Shown: positions 8,197-17,729 of the stretch, in pieces
Numbering within the stretch: position 1 is the first letter of the stretch
Layout: the number at the start of each line of letters is the position of its first letter
Source of the DNA: Pseudoalteromonas rubra
Lineage (GTDB): Bacteria; Pseudomonadota; Gammaproteobacteria; Enterobacterales; Alteromonadaceae
Direction: 5' to 3'
Length of the DNA: 64,000 nt
Assembly: GCF_001482385.1 (NCBI RefSeq)
Contig: NZ_CP013612.1
Location: forward strand, 1,178,001-1,242,000
Notes under the pieces: model-generated
Databases searched by the model: none
Told to the model about the DNA's origin: nothing
Seen by the model: the letters and a program-made list of their open reading frames with translations, nothing else
Translations under genes and position numbers: made by a program

Positions 8197-8820
8197 TTAT
8201 TTCTGCAACCACAGTGCAATGCGTTCGTACATAAAGTCCCGGATAATTGGCTGAGCTTCAGCATTGGGGTGTAAGTTATCGTTTTGCATCAGGCTGCGAT
8301 CTGCTGCGATGGGTAACATGAAGTACTCCATCAGATAGGCGCCAGTTTGTTCGGCCACCAATGGGTAACTGTCGGCAAACAGGGTACTGTAGCGTTTGCC
8401 ATAGTTTGGTGGAATGTGGATTTGCATTAAAGCGACTTTGGCGCCACTTGCCTGGCTTTTTTCTACCAGCTCGCGTAAATGTTTGCGGATCAGTTTAGGC
8501 GGAAATCCTCGCAATCCATCATTGGCGCCTAGCTCGATAAGCACGTGGCTCGGTTGGTGGCTCTCTAGTTGCTTGTCGATCGTGAGCAGCGCATTATCCG
8601 TAGTCTGGCCCGAGACGCTGGTATTCACCAAAGTGATCGCTTTTTGCTCTGCCTCGTATTTATTTTGTAACAAATTAACCCAGGACGGTGCTTGTTTGAG
8701 ACCATAACCGGCGCTTAAGCTATCACCTATGATCATAATTTTGGTATCGTTGGCGTTCGCTTTTAAGACGAAAAGTGTGCCGAAGATCAATACCACCAGT
8801 TGTAGGAAAAATCGCATCAT
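8197..8820 (-). CDS. tesA: Periplasmic SGNH esterase/thioesterase I
   Basis: This is a 207-residue GDSL/SGNH hydrolase of the TesA type: acyl-CoA thioesterase I, protease I, lysophospholipase L1. The signal peptide ends at about residue 23 (KANAN). Block I is MIIGDSLSAGYG with the nucleophile Ser. Block III is LIELGANDGLRGF, and the catalytic Asp-His pair sits in NLHPNAEAQ near the C-terminus. Length and motif order match the family. It is divergent from ybbA, the arrangement known in Escherichia coli, and the two start codons overlap (CATG), so each promoter must lie inside the other gene. It hydrolyses acyl esters in the periplasm. Confidence 0.93.
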   Translation of the reverse strand: MMRFFLQLVVLIFGTLFVLKANANDTKIMIIGDSLSAGYGLKQAPSWVNLLQNKYEAEQKAITLVNTSVSGQTTDNALLTIDKQLESHQPSHVLIELGANDGLRGFPPKLIRKHLRELVEKSQASGAKVALMQIHIPPNYGKRYSTLFADSYPLVAEQTGAYLMEYFMLPIAADRSLMQNDNLHPNAEAQPIIRDFMYERIALWLQK

Positions 8821-9538
8821 GTCAGTGCTTTCTCAGTTAAATATTATTCAGGTTAAGGAGTTGGGTAAAACCGTCAGTACCTTTGAAGGTGACCTCACTA
8901 TCCTTAGCGATATCAATTTTTCTGTCAAGTCAGGTGAATCAGTTGCAGTGGTTGGCACTTCTGGCTCGGGCAAGTCAACGTTACTCAGCTTACTGGCGGG
9001 ACTAGACATTGCCAGCAAGGGAGAGGTTTATCTCGATGGTGAGGCGCTACATCGCCTTGATGAAGAGCAACGCGCAAGACTCAGGGCTGAGAAAGTCGGC
9101 TTTGTGTTTCAGTCATTTATGCTGGTTCAGAGTTTGACAGCACTGGAAAATGTGATGTTACCAGCCGAGCTTGCGGGTGAAAAAAATGCCCGAGAGCAGG
9201 CACAAGCCTTGTTGGAAAAAGTAGGGCTGTCGCATCGGGTGGGTCATTATCCTTCTCAGCTGTCTGGCGGTGAGCAGCAGCGAGTTGCTATAGCGCGTGC
9301 ATTTATCGGTACGCCAAAAATTCTGTTTGCTGACGAGCCTTCCGCAAACCTGGACTCTAAAAACGGTCATTTAATCGAAAGCCTGCTGTTTGACTTAAAT
9401 AAACAACACGGCACAACCCTTATTTTGGTCACACATGACGAAGACCTGGCTAAGCAGTGTGATCGCATTATCCATATCGAGGGTGGTCAGTTGGCAAAGA
9501 TCCGCGATGGAGAAGGGGTGGCAGTAAATGTGGGCTAG
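8819..9538 (+). CDS. ybbA: ABC transporter ATP-binding protein YbbA
   Basis: This 239-residue ATPase of the LolD/MacB branch starts at the ATG at 8819. A longer frame upstream is only the antisense of tesA. Walker A is GTSGSGKST, the signature is LSGGEQQRVAIARA and Walker B is ILFADEPSANLD. The stop overlaps the ybbP start by 11 bp, so the two are co-translated. YbbA-YbbP forms an inner-membrane ABC complex of the mechanotransmission type. The exact substrate is unsettled; linkage to tesA suggests a lipid or acyl-related role. Confidence 0.92.
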   Translation: MSVLSQLNIIQVKELGKTVSTFEGDLTILSDINFSVKSGESVAVVGTSGSGKSTLLSLLAGLDIASKGEVYLDGEALHRLDEEQRARLRAEKVGFVFQSFMLVQSLTALENVMLPAELAGEKNAREQAQALLEKVGLSHRVGHYPSQLSGGEQQRVAIARAFIGTPKILFADEPSANLDSKNGHLIESLLFDLNKQHGTTLILVTHDEDLAKQCDRIIHIEGGQLAKIRDGEGVAVNVG

Positions 9539-12029
9539 ATTGGCGCTGAGATTATTTTTCCGAGAGTTGCGTCGAGGTGAGCTGACCATCATTTTCGCCG
9601 CCATTGCATTGGCGGTGTTGACGGTCTTTAGCTTAAGCTCAGTGACAGAGCGCATCCGACTTAACATTGAACAAAAATCGGCCGACTTTATTGCAGCCGA
9701 CCGTCGTCTGTCCAGTAACTATGAACTGGATGAAAGTTACCTCAAGGTAGCGCAGGATTTCGGTCTGCAAACGGCACAAAACATTTATTTTGACTCTATG
9801 CTCTTTGTGGGTGACGAATTGGTGCTGGGGTCGATTAAAGCGGTAAGCGATAACCACCCTCTGCGTGGCAAAATCACCCTCAGAGACGCATTGGATGCAG
9901 AGCGATACGACATTGCTGCGGCACCTGGTAAGGGGGAAGCCTGGCTGAGTGAGGGGCTGTTTCACACCCTCGGACTCAAAGTGGGCGATAAAGTCGAAAT
10001 TGGTGCGGGTATGTTTACCGTGACTAAGGTTTTGGTACAGGAGCCTGACGCAGCATTTTTCTCACTGGCAGGTAACAAGCGTGTGTTACTGAATATTGCC
10101 GATATCCCGACTACACAAGCGGTTCAGGCAGGCAGCGATGTGTTTTATCGATTGCTGTTTGCAGGCGATGAACAGCTACTCAAAGATTATTATGTTTGGC
10201 TAAAGCCTCGGCTCAGAGAAAACCAGAGCTGGCAAGGGATCAAAGACCGGCAGTCACCATTGGGTGAGAATCTTGAGCGCTCCGAGCGGTTTTTACTGTT
10301 GGCTGGCCTATTCGGCATTATGCTCGCAGCGGTGGCGATGGCGGTGTCTGCAAAACGTTATTGTGAGCGTCAGTATGACCCTGTTGCCATGATGAAAACC
10401 TTGGGTGGTAGTCGCGGGACAATTAAGCGTATCTTCCTGATGCACCTGTCGCTCGTAACCGTTAGCTCTCTGGCGATTGGTCTGGCAATTGGTTATGGCT
10501 TACAGGAAGTGGCGGTTGACTACCTGACCAGTTTTGTTGCCAATGAACTACCTCTCGCCGGGCCCAGACCCTGGCTGTTGTCTATTGCCATTGGTGTCGT
10601 GTGCGCGCTGATGTTTTCTCTTAAACCTTTGTTGGATTTGTTTGATATTCCCCCACTGCGTGTACTCAGAAGAAGTTTGGGCGATAAGCTGGCGGTCAGC
10701 CGGGTGCATATGGTGCTTTCGGTGGGTACCATCTTCATGTTGATGTGGCTGTTCAGCGGGGACATTAAAACCACACTGTTATTGTTTGCAGGTACTGCGA
10801 CATTGATGGGCGTGCTGTTTGGCTTGTCCCGACTGTTCTTTAGTGCGGGTCGTAAATTGGGGCTGAGCCCGGGCAACAGTTGGTCTCTGGCGATTGCAAC
10901 ATTGCAAAAACGCGCCAATGCAAACGCCATTCAGCTGATTAGTTTTGCGCTGGCTATTAAATTGATGTTGTTCCTGTTTGTGCTCAAAAATGACATGATC
11001 TCTGACTGGCAGATGCAGGTACCAGAAGATGCACCCAACGCCTTTTTAATTAACATTGGAGAGCGTGACGTTGCACAATTCAAGACCTTCTTTGCTGAGC
11101 AAAGTATTCATCATGAGGCATTTTACCCGGTCTTTCGGGGCCGCGTTAATGCCTTAAACGGCGAAGCATTTGCCCGTCGGGTATCTAAGCAGGAAGGTGA
11201 GGAGCAACAAGAAGATGCCCGTAATGGCGTTGGTCGTGAGCTGAACCTGACCTGGAGCGATACTTTACCGGATGGCAACGAAATTCTGGAAGGGCAGTGG
11301 TTTGAGCAAACAGATGAATTGCAGGTTTCTGTGTTTGAAGGCACAGCGGAGCGGGTTGGTATTGAGCTTGGAGACACGCTGACATTCTTGGTCAATACGC
11401 AGATCTTTGAAGCCAAAGTAACCAGCGTTCGCAGTGTTGACTGGGGAACACTTAAGCCTAACTTTGTGATGATTTTTAACTCTGCTATGGCCGAGCGTCT
11501 GCCGGTGACTTATTTTACGGCGGCCAAGTTGGAGGATAACCATGTTCGCCCGATTAGCCGATTGTTATTGCAGTATCCGACTGTGAGCATGATAGACATC
11601 AAGAACAATATCGCACAGGTACAATCTATGATTGCTCAGGTGTCCCTGGCAATTGGTTTTGTGCTATCCATTGTGTTGATAAGCGGTGCCCTGGTCTTGA
11701 TATCTCAGGTACAAGCCAGTCTGGCTGAGCGAATGCAGGAAGTGGTGATTTTACGCACACTTGGTGCCAGGGGTAAGTTGATTAAACTGGCTACCCTGTA
11801 TGAGTTCTTGTTGTTGGGCGCGCTGGCAGGTTTCGTTGCTGCGCTGGTCAGTGATATCACCCTGTTTGTTATCCAGCAGCAATTGTTTGGTGTGGATGGT
11901 AGGCTGCACCCGTATGTGTGGATACTGGGGCCAGTGTCAGGCGCTACTTTTGTGGCTTTAATCGGCTATTTTATGGTGGCACATACTATGCGTCAAAATA
12001 CTCAAGGGTTATTGCGAAAAGTCGCTTGA
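9528..12029 (+). CDS. ybbP: Large FtsX-like ABC permease YbbP
   Basis: This 833-residue permease pairs with YbbA. An N-terminal membrane helix (residues about 17-38) is followed by a large periplasmic MacB-core-like region. Helix groups then lie near residues 255-280, 300-365 and 390-440. A second periplasmic part follows, and C-terminal FtsX helices lie near 705-830, containing the coupling sequence LAERMQEVVILRTLGARG. Two FtsX modules in one chain is the usual YbbP layout, and the length is close to the E. coli protein. A terminator follows at 12050. Confidence 0.9.
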   Translation: MWARLALRLFFRELRRGELTIIFAAIALAVLTVFSLSSVTERIRLNIEQKSADFIAADRRLSSNYELDESYLKVAQDFGLQTAQNIYFDSMLFVGDELVLGSIKAVSDNHPLRGKITLRDALDAERYDIAAAPGKGEAWLSEGLFHTLGLKVGDKVEIGAGMFTVTKVLVQEPDAAFFSLAGNKRVLLNIADIPTTQAVQAGSDVFYRLLFAGDEQLLKDYYVWLKPRLRENQSWQGIKDRQSPLGENLERSERFLLLAGLFGIMLAAVAMAVSAKRYCERQYDPVAMMKTLGGSRGTIKRIFLMHLSLVTVSSLAIGLAIGYGLQEVAVDYLTSFVANELPLAGPRPWLLSIAIGVVCALMFSLKPLLDLFDIPPLRVLRRSLGDKLAVSRVHMVLSVGTIFMLMWLFSGDIKTTLLLFAGTATLMGVLFGLSRLFFSAGRKLGLSPGNSWSLAIATLQKRANANAIQLISFALAIKLMLFLFVLKNDMISDWQMQVPEDAPNAFLINIGERDVAQFKTFFAEQSIHHEAFYPVFRGRVNALNGEAFARRVSKQEGEEQQEDARNGVGRELNLTWSDTLPDGNEILEGQWFEQTDELQVSVFEGTAERVGIELGDTLTFLVNTQIFEAKVTSVRSVDWGTLKPNFVMIFNSAMAERLPVTYFTAAKLEDNHVRPISRLLLQYPTVSMIDIKNNIAQVQSMIAQVSLAIGFVLSIVLISGALVLISQVQASLAERMQEVVILRTLGARGKLIKLATLYEFLLLGALAGFVAALVSDITLFVIQQQLFGVDGRLHPYVWILGPVSGATFVALIGYFMVAHTMRQNTQGLLRKVA

Positions 12030-12049
12030 TGGTGATTCTCTGAGTGGTG

Positions 12050-12087
12050 GCGGCTTGTGTTGTAACTGATACAAGCCGCTTTTGTTC
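12050..12087 (+). terminator. Intrinsic terminator of ybbA-ybbP
   Basis: A 9-bp perfect stem GCGGCTTGT/ACAAGCCGC with a 12-nt loop is followed by TTTTGTT, just after the ybbP stop. Confidence 0.85.
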
Positions 12088-12171
12088 CCTACTATTGTGT
12101 ATACAAAACACCCCATTACCGGGTAAACCTGCCGCACCATAGAGCTAGGAACTTAGTTTTTCTGATTGAAG

Positions 12172-12960
12172 TTATAAAACGCCCATCTTGTTCAACGTAG
12201 CTTTGGCGATTTCGACCCGGGTGGATGCGACTTCTTTAAAGTTCTTGGCATCCATATTAAAAGCAAAATAGTGACGTCCTTGGCTGTTCTCAACAATGCC
12301 AACATACCAGCCTATGTACTTACCTTTGGCGACCGGTCCGGTTCCCGTTTTTGCATAAAGCTTGGTATTGGTCGTCTGCTCCTGTAAGAAAATCGTATCA
12401 AATGCCTGATAGGTCGAAGGCTTAAGTTTCAAAGCTTGGGTCTGTAACCGACGTAGAAATGTGACCTGCTCGACAGCACTGATTTTAATGCTGCTGTTGA
12501 GCCAGAACTTATCGTGAGGCCCGCTGATATCACGGTTGCCATAGTTAAAGTCATCCAGGTACTTTTGCATCACAGGCTTGCTCAGCAAGTTGGTCCAGGT
12601 CTGATATAAAGGCAGTGCTGAATACCTGAATGCGTCTTGTGGGGTGATTGACTCTTTGCGCCAGGCGTCAAACCACCATTTTTTAGCCGGATAGGTATCC
12701 AAATCTATCTGGTAACCCTGTCCGGGTTTGATGGTTTGCGTATCTAGTAAGATCAGTGTATTAGGCACTTTATAAGTAGAGAAGGGAGTATACGCTTGCT
12801 CCGCGCGCGATTGGTTTATAAATTGCCATTGTTGTGTGCGCTCGCTATATACCGCCATGGTACACGCCTGTCCATTTTGGCAGGCAGGCAAGGTCGCGGG
12901 GGTTGAAAGTACACTGGCTGCAAGCAGCGGTGTGAGGGTAAGTGAAGTCAGTAGCGGCAT
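12172..12960 (-). CDS. Class D (OXA-type) beta-lactamase
   Basis: This 262-residue periplasmic serine beta-lactamase has a signal peptide of about 25 residues. It carries the class D motif set in order: S61-T-Y-K64 (active-site Ser and the Lys that is normally carboxylated), S114-A-L, Y140-G-N, W153 ahead of SSIKIS, and K204-T-G. Length is typical (about 260). The gene lies convergent to ybbP and beside an AraC regulator, with no insertion sequence or integron signs, so it looks like an intrinsic chromosomal gene. STYK rather than STFK is a small variation. Substrate range cannot be read from the sequence. Confidence 0.88.
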   Translation of the reverse strand: MPLLTSLTLTPLLAASVLSTPATLPACQNGQACTMAVYSERTQQWQFINQSRAEQAYTPFSTYKVPNTLILLDTQTIKPGQGYQIDLDTYPAKKWWFDAWRKESITPQDAFRYSALPLYQTWTNLLSKPVMQKYLDDFNYGNRDISGPHDKFWLNSSIKISAVEQVTFLRRLQTQALKLKPSTYQAFDTIFLQEQTTNTKLYAKTGTGPVAKGKYIGWYVGIVENSQGRHYFAFNMDAKNFKEVASTRVEIAKATLNKMGVL

Positions 12961-13035
12961 GGGTTCATCCTTAGTTATTATAGTTAGACCGCGCCTATCA
13001 TATAAGCGAATCCTTACCTTAGCCTGAACCGTATA

Positions 13036-13902
13036 TTAAATAAGCGCTTTTTGCTGTAACCGGGCACGAAACTGGCTGGGTGTGCATTGCTTGATTGCAA
13101 GAAAGCGGCGGTTAAAGTTTGATAAATTATTAAAGCCGCACTGGTCGCTTATTACAGTGATTGGGGCTTTGGTTTTGAGTAGCAGCTTACAAGCTTTGGC
13201 GATCCTCAGCTGATTAATAAACTCAGTCACTGTACACTCTGTGCGCTTTTTAAAGAAGCGGTGGAAATGATTGGTACTCATGTGGGCCTGTCTGGCCAGC
13301 AGTTCTGCACTCAAAGATTCAGTGTAATTGTCGTAGATATAATTTATCACATGATCAAACTTATCCTTGGCAGGATCCAGCTGTTTGGCAAAACTAAACT
13401 CCATGGTCGACAGCGTTTGATAGGGGCTGTTTGTCATCAGGTTGAGCAGCTGAAAGAGTAAGATATAGCGTTCCATTGGCGACGCATTTTGCATTTTATT
13501 GAAGAGCTTTTCGCTTTTTTTAGCTGTTTTCTTATTAAAGCTTAGCCCGCATTTGGCATGATCTAATAAAGTATGCAATCCCTGTAACTCAGGATTTTGC
13601 TGCATTTGCTGTTGTAGCCAGGGGGCTGGGATCTGTGCCACATGAACAATGTGCTGACTGCCATCTGTATTGTCTTGAGATTGCCACGTATGGGGCAGTT
13701 CGGGCCCCATCAGTACCAGGTCGTAGTCGTCGTATGGCGTGATATGGTCACCAATGTGACACATGCCCTGGCTATTTAGGGTCAGGCAAATTTCATATTC
13801 AGGGTGGTAATGCCAGTTAAAAGGAATTTCGTCCAGCTGATAGAGGCAATAGCGCCATGAACAATTGTGAGATGGAATGACTTTTTCACACATAGCTTTC
13901 AT
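13036..13902 (-). CDS. AraC-family transcriptional regulator
   Basis: This 288-residue protein has an N-terminal cupin-like sensing domain with His-rich strands (NWHYHPEYEICLTLN and MGPELPHTWQ). The C-terminal pair of helix-turn-helix motifs covers about residues 185-285, including LSAELLARQAHMSTNHFHRFF and the typical second part ISDQCGFNNLSNFNRRF. AGGAG precedes the ATG. It is transcribed away from the TonB receptor gene across a gap of about 380 bp. Control of the amino-sugar uptake genes is plausible but inferred from position only. Confidence 0.85.
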   Translation of the reverse strand: MKAMCEKVIPSHNCSWRYCLYQLDEIPFNWHYHPEYEICLTLNSQGMCHIGDHITPYDDYDLVLMGPELPHTWQSQDNTDGSQHIVHVAQIPAPWLQQQMQQNPELQGLHTLLDHAKCGLSFNKKTAKKSEKLFNKMQNASPMERYILLFQLLNLMTNSPYQTLSTMEFSFAKQLDPAKDKFDHVINYIYDNYTESLSAELLARQAHMSTNHFHRFFKKRTECTVTEFINQLRIAKACKLLLKTKAPITVISDQCGFNNLSNFNRRFLAIKQCTPSQFRARLQQKALI

Positions 13903-14281
13903 TATATTGCTCCTTTATGTTAGTCAGCTGTGGTCTTTTAGCGCATGTTTTTTGCGCTAAAAGTTTGTCGATTCTGCTATCTTCGCGCCCTGCGCTCTGA
14001 AAGGTGATGCATTTCACTGCTCTTACAATACTATCCTATTCAATATGGGTAAAAAGGTACAAACTATTAACATGAGTTAAAAGAAAGCATGCATAATGTC
14101 GAGACATGGCTGGTCATTTAGTACTGCGTTTTAAAATGACAGCGCTGTTATCTGATAGATTTGTACCGATATGAGTTTGAAAATGCAAACTTATAAGTTA
14201 CAGGCCTGTTCAAATAGGGAAAGTGCCTGATGATTATTTCATCAGGCGTACATCTTGATAATACAGAATAAGAGGAAGAAG
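13903..14281. promoter_or_regulatory. Divergent promoter region with a leader hairpin before the TonB receptor
   Basis: The gap between the araC-type gene and the receptor holds no gene. A perfect inverted repeat GCCTGATGA/TCATCAGGC (14225-14233 and 14239-14247, loop 5) ends 34 bp before the receptor start and has no T-run. It could be an operator or a 5' leader hairpin. Binding by the AraC regulator is not shown by the sequence. Confidence 0.45.
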
Positions 14282-17254
14282 ATGAAACACAGCAATGCAG
14301 CATTCAGATTGTCTCGCATTTCATTTGCGGTCACTGCCGCAGTGATTTCAAGCACCGCCTTTGTTGCACCGGTTCAGGCCGAGCAAGAAGAGTCAGTGGA
14401 AGTTATTGAAGTTCGAGGGATCAGAGCTTCGACTGAAAAAAGCCTTAACACCAAGCGTTTTGCGGATGGTGTTGTTGACTCTATCACTGCAGAAGACATA
14501 GGTAAGCTGCCGGACGTGACAATCGCGGATTCACTTCAACGTGTACCAGGTATCCAGATCCGCCGAAGTGCCGGTGAAGGCTCAACGATTAACGTACGGG
14601 GTATGCCACAGGTCACTACCTTACTTAATGGTGAGCAGTTCCTCAGTGCTGGTTCACTGACCACAGTACAACCCGATTTTACCGATATTCCTTCGAGTCT
14701 GGTTGGTGCTATGGATGTGATGAAATCGCCAACTGCTGACACCTTAGCGGGTGGTATCTCTGGTACTGTCGATCTGAAAACGCGTAAGCCATTTGATTTA
14801 GAAGAAGGCTTCAGCGGCGCAGCATTGATAGAAGCATCACGTGGCTCTTATTCAAAAGAAACCGACCCTAAAACCATGATTGCTGCGGGCTATAACGCTG
14901 AGCGTTTCGCGGTACTTGCTACACTGACCAGAGATGAAGTGAATCTGGCAAACTATCGCTTTGGTTCGACTAACCATGGCTGGGGCTATGCACCTCAAGA
15001 AGCGGGTGGTTGCTGGTATTGTCCTGATGGAGATATCAATGGCGATGGTGATACTGATGATGCAGAATTCACTTACGTCAGCTACGGTATGGTTAACCGC
15101 TTTACCGAGCGTGAGCGTACAGGTGGTAGCCTGAGTTTCCAGGCGCAGCTTAATGACAATTTTGAGCTGAGTGCAGATGTTTTCTATACCAAAATGGATG
15201 ATGCAGATCGCCAGCGCGGCCTGATGGCGGACAATGCCTGGGGCGGTCACTGGGATTGGCAGGAACAGCATGATGCCATGGATCGGGGTAAAACGACTGG
15301 TGGATACAACCTGTATACTGCACAGGATATTACGCTGCACGCGCCACGTGTTGTTGCGCATTCTGAAAGTCATACCAATGAGCGTGAATCAACCAACTAT
15401 AACTTTGAACTGACCTACAAAGGCGATGGTAATTTCTCAGGTAAAATGCGCCTGATCACGGCTGATGCGGAGCGTATGCACACGGAAAATGTTGCTCAAG
15501 GGTACATGACCAGTGGTTTGGCACACAATTTGCGCCGTAACGAAGGCAATGGTCCGATTGCGGTAAACCCAAATGGTTATGGACCTGGCACTGTGCCGGT
15601 GAGATTGAACTATCAGGGTGATCACCCGGTATTGTTGCCGCCCAGTGAGATGCAAGGTGAAGTGTTTGGTTCCAATATGAACCGTTACTCAGTGGTATCA
15701 ACGTACTCTGAAAATAACTTTAACGAAGACGCCAGCTTGGACATTTTACGTCTTGATGGTGAATACCTGTTCGAAGATATGGGATCACTGACCAAAATGA
15801 GCTTTGGTGCTCGTTTAGGTAATCGTGACGTATCTCGTGAGCAATATGTATTGCTGGCGCCATTCAGCAACCCGGTTGGTGAAGGCAGTGTTGATGTAAT
15901 GTGGAAAGACCAAGGTCTGGCAGCCTTTGATACGGACGGCAGCGGCGGTGTACCGAGTGCGTCTGACGGTGACCTGACAATGGGTTACGACACGCCATAT
16001 ACCTTCGATAAATTACCAGCGGCATGGATCCAGCAGGTATCTGATTTTGGTCCGGTTAATGGTGGCAGCTATTTCTTCATCGACCCGCGTCAGCTTGACG
16101 ACCCATTTGCATTCCAGAATCAACTTTATCCGGGTAACAAAAAAGGCGGCGTACCAGGCAGCACCTATGAGGTTGAAGAAGAAACTCAAACGCTTTACTG
16201 GCGCGCTGATTTCTCTAGCGATCTGTACACCGCGAATCTGGGCTTCCAGTACATCAAGACAGATTTGGACATCCTGCAAAACGTGATTGGCGATTCTATT
16301 TGTGTGAACTGTCCGGGCTCTGTGGCAGCCGATGCGGGTGATATTAACACCAGTAAATCATTCAGTGACTTCCTGCCTTCATTGAACCTGGCGGTGAACC
16401 TGAGTGACGACCTGATCTTCCGCTCTGCCTGGGGTAAAACAATGACGCGTCTGGACCTTGGCGCAATTGCGGGTGGTTTGCAGGTAAGCCGTTCACGTGC
16501 CGGTGATGACCTGGCAGCGCGTGAAGGGATTTCTCCTGACTTGTTGATTGCAACCAATGCAACTATGCAGGGTAACCCTGAACTGGAGCCATGGCGTGCC
16601 ACAAACACGGATTTAGCGTTGGAATGGTATTTCTCACCAAGCGCATTGGTCAGCGTAGGTGTGTTCAATATCCAGCTTAAATCTTTCATTGAAACCAGTA
16701 CCTGGACAATGCCACTGGCTGATGCAGATGGTGTTGTACGTCGTGAAGTCAGCGTAACCGGTCAAGTCAATGGCCAGGGTGGTACAATGAATGGTGCCGA
16801 GTTTACCTATCAGCAAGCATTCGACTTCCTGCCGGGCTTCTGGAGTGGATTTGGTGCGGCATTTAACTACACCTATTCAGACAGTGAAAGTGGTCGCGTT
16901 GACTTCTATGGTGACGCACTACCGCTGGAAGATAACTCTAAAGAATCGTCTAACGCGGTACTTTGGTATGAAAAAGACGGTTTCCAGTTCCGTTTAGCGG
17001 CCAACCATCGCTCCAAGCGTCTGGCGCAGGTCACGACGACGGGTGGTATGGGTGATACGGCTATCTGGACTGAGCCGACAACCTATATAGATATCTCGGC
17101 CAGTTATGATGTGACAGACTATATGACGGTGTATATGTCTGGCAGTAACCTAACTGAGGAATACGAATCTAACTACGCACAATGGAAAGACAATCGTATT
17201 TCACAAAACGTTTATGAGCGTCGTCTGACACTGGGTGTTCGCGGTCGCTGGTAA
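14282..17254 (+). CDS. TonB-dependent outer-membrane receptor
   Basis: This 990-residue receptor starts at the ATG at 14282 with AGAGGAAG upstream; the earlier TTG in frame lacks such a site. After a signal peptide ending VQAEQ comes a TonB-box-like EVIEVRGIR. The plug domain reads VVDSITAEDIGKLPDVTIAD, SLQRVPGIQIRR and VRGMPQVTTLLNGEQ. The plug wording is typical of the Xanthomonas/Caulobacter-type receptors often found with sugar utilisation genes. The rest is a 22-strand barrel ending in the aromatic LTLGVRGRW. It probably brings chitin oligosaccharides across the outer membrane, judged from the transporter, kinase and hexosaminidase genes downstream. It has its own terminator at 17265. 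Confidence 0.9.
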   Translation: MKHSNAAFRLSRISFAVTAAVISSTAFVAPVQAEQEESVEVIEVRGIRASTEKSLNTKRFADGVVDSITAEDIGKLPDVTIADSLQRVPGIQIRRSAGEGSTINVRGMPQVTTLLNGEQFLSAGSLTTVQPDFTDIPSSLVGAMDVMKSPTADTLAGGISGTVDLKTRKPFDLEEGFSGAALIEASRGSYSKETDPKTMIAAGYNAERFAVLATLTRDEVNLANYRFGSTNHGWGYAPQEAGGCWYCPDGDINGDGDTDDAEFTYVSYGMVNRFTERERTGGSLSFQAQLNDNFELSADVFYTKMDDADRQRGLMADNAWGGHWDWQEQHDAMDRGKTTGGYNLYTAQDITLHAPRVVAHSESHTNERESTNYNFELTYKGDGNFSGKMRLITADAERMHTENVAQGYMTSGLAHNLRRNEGNGPIAVNPNGYGPGTVPVRLNYQGDHPVLLPPSEMQGEVFGSNMNRYSVVSTYSENNFNEDASLDILRLDGEYLFEDMGSLTKMSFGARLGNRDVSREQYVLLAPFSNPVGEGSVDVMWKDQGLAAFDTDGSGGVPSASDGDLTMGYDTPYTFDKLPAAWIQQVSDFGPVNGGSYFFIDPRQLDDPFAFQNQLYPGNKKGGVPGSTYEVEEETQTLYWRADFSSDLYTANLGFQYIKTDLDILQNVIGDSICVNCPGSVAADAGDINTSKSFSDFLPSLNLAVNLSDDLIFRSAWGKTMTRLDLGAIAGGLQVSRSRAGDDLAAREGISPDLLIATNATMQGNPELEPWRATNTDLALEWYFSPSALVSVGVFNIQLKSFIETSTWTMPLADADGVVRREVSVTGQVNGQGGTMNGAEFTYQQAFDFLPGFWSGFGAAFNYTYSDSESGRVDFYGDALPLEDNSKESSNAVLWYEKDGFQFRLAANHRSKRLAQVTTTGGMGDTAIWTEPTTYIDISASYDVTDYMTVYMSGSNLTEEYESNYAQWKDNRISQNVYERRLTLGVRGRW

Positions 17255-17264
17255 TTCTCCCTCG

Positions 17265-17297
17265 GGCCTGAGTAGGTTGTTCAGGCCTTTTCTTTTT
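17265..17297 (+). terminator. Terminator of the TonB receptor gene
   Basis: A perfect 7-bp stem GGCCTGA/TCAGGCC with a 9-nt loop is followed by TTTTCTTTTT, 10 bp after the stop codon. Confidence 0.88.
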
Positions 17298-17729
17298 GTT
17301 CTGGCATGAGATAAACGCGCAGCGCTGGATATATATGAGTGATCCTGTATTCGTGATTTTTTCTCATGCTACTTTGCTATCTTATCTGAATACTTTCCGT
17401 ATGCCTGCGCGCATAAATGCACTTGCTTTGAATTAGGCGGAATTTACCCGCAAAAACCCGGATAAATGATGCATTTCCCTCATTTCAATTAGTGTATTGC
17501 ACAGAATTTATTAACTTTTTCATATCGTAAGTTGAATAATATTTTAGTCTTGCCTGTCAATGTGCCGAGTAAACATAGAGTACCCAATTGGACGGCTAAG
17601 CTTATTGATAGATATCCAGTTTTTATGCCCCTGGCCGACCATACAGAGCACGAGAAAAGTATTAGCAATTGTTTGAAATGTGCCGCTACAGTGCTGGCAA
17701 TGACGGCAAACTAGTCTTACCAACGAGTT

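Noticed and set aside
8729..8818. Longer N-terminus for YbbA
   Set aside because: These 30 codons are the antisense of the tesA signal region and add a hydrophobic stretch unlike an ABC ATPase. The ATG at 8819 gives the usual length.
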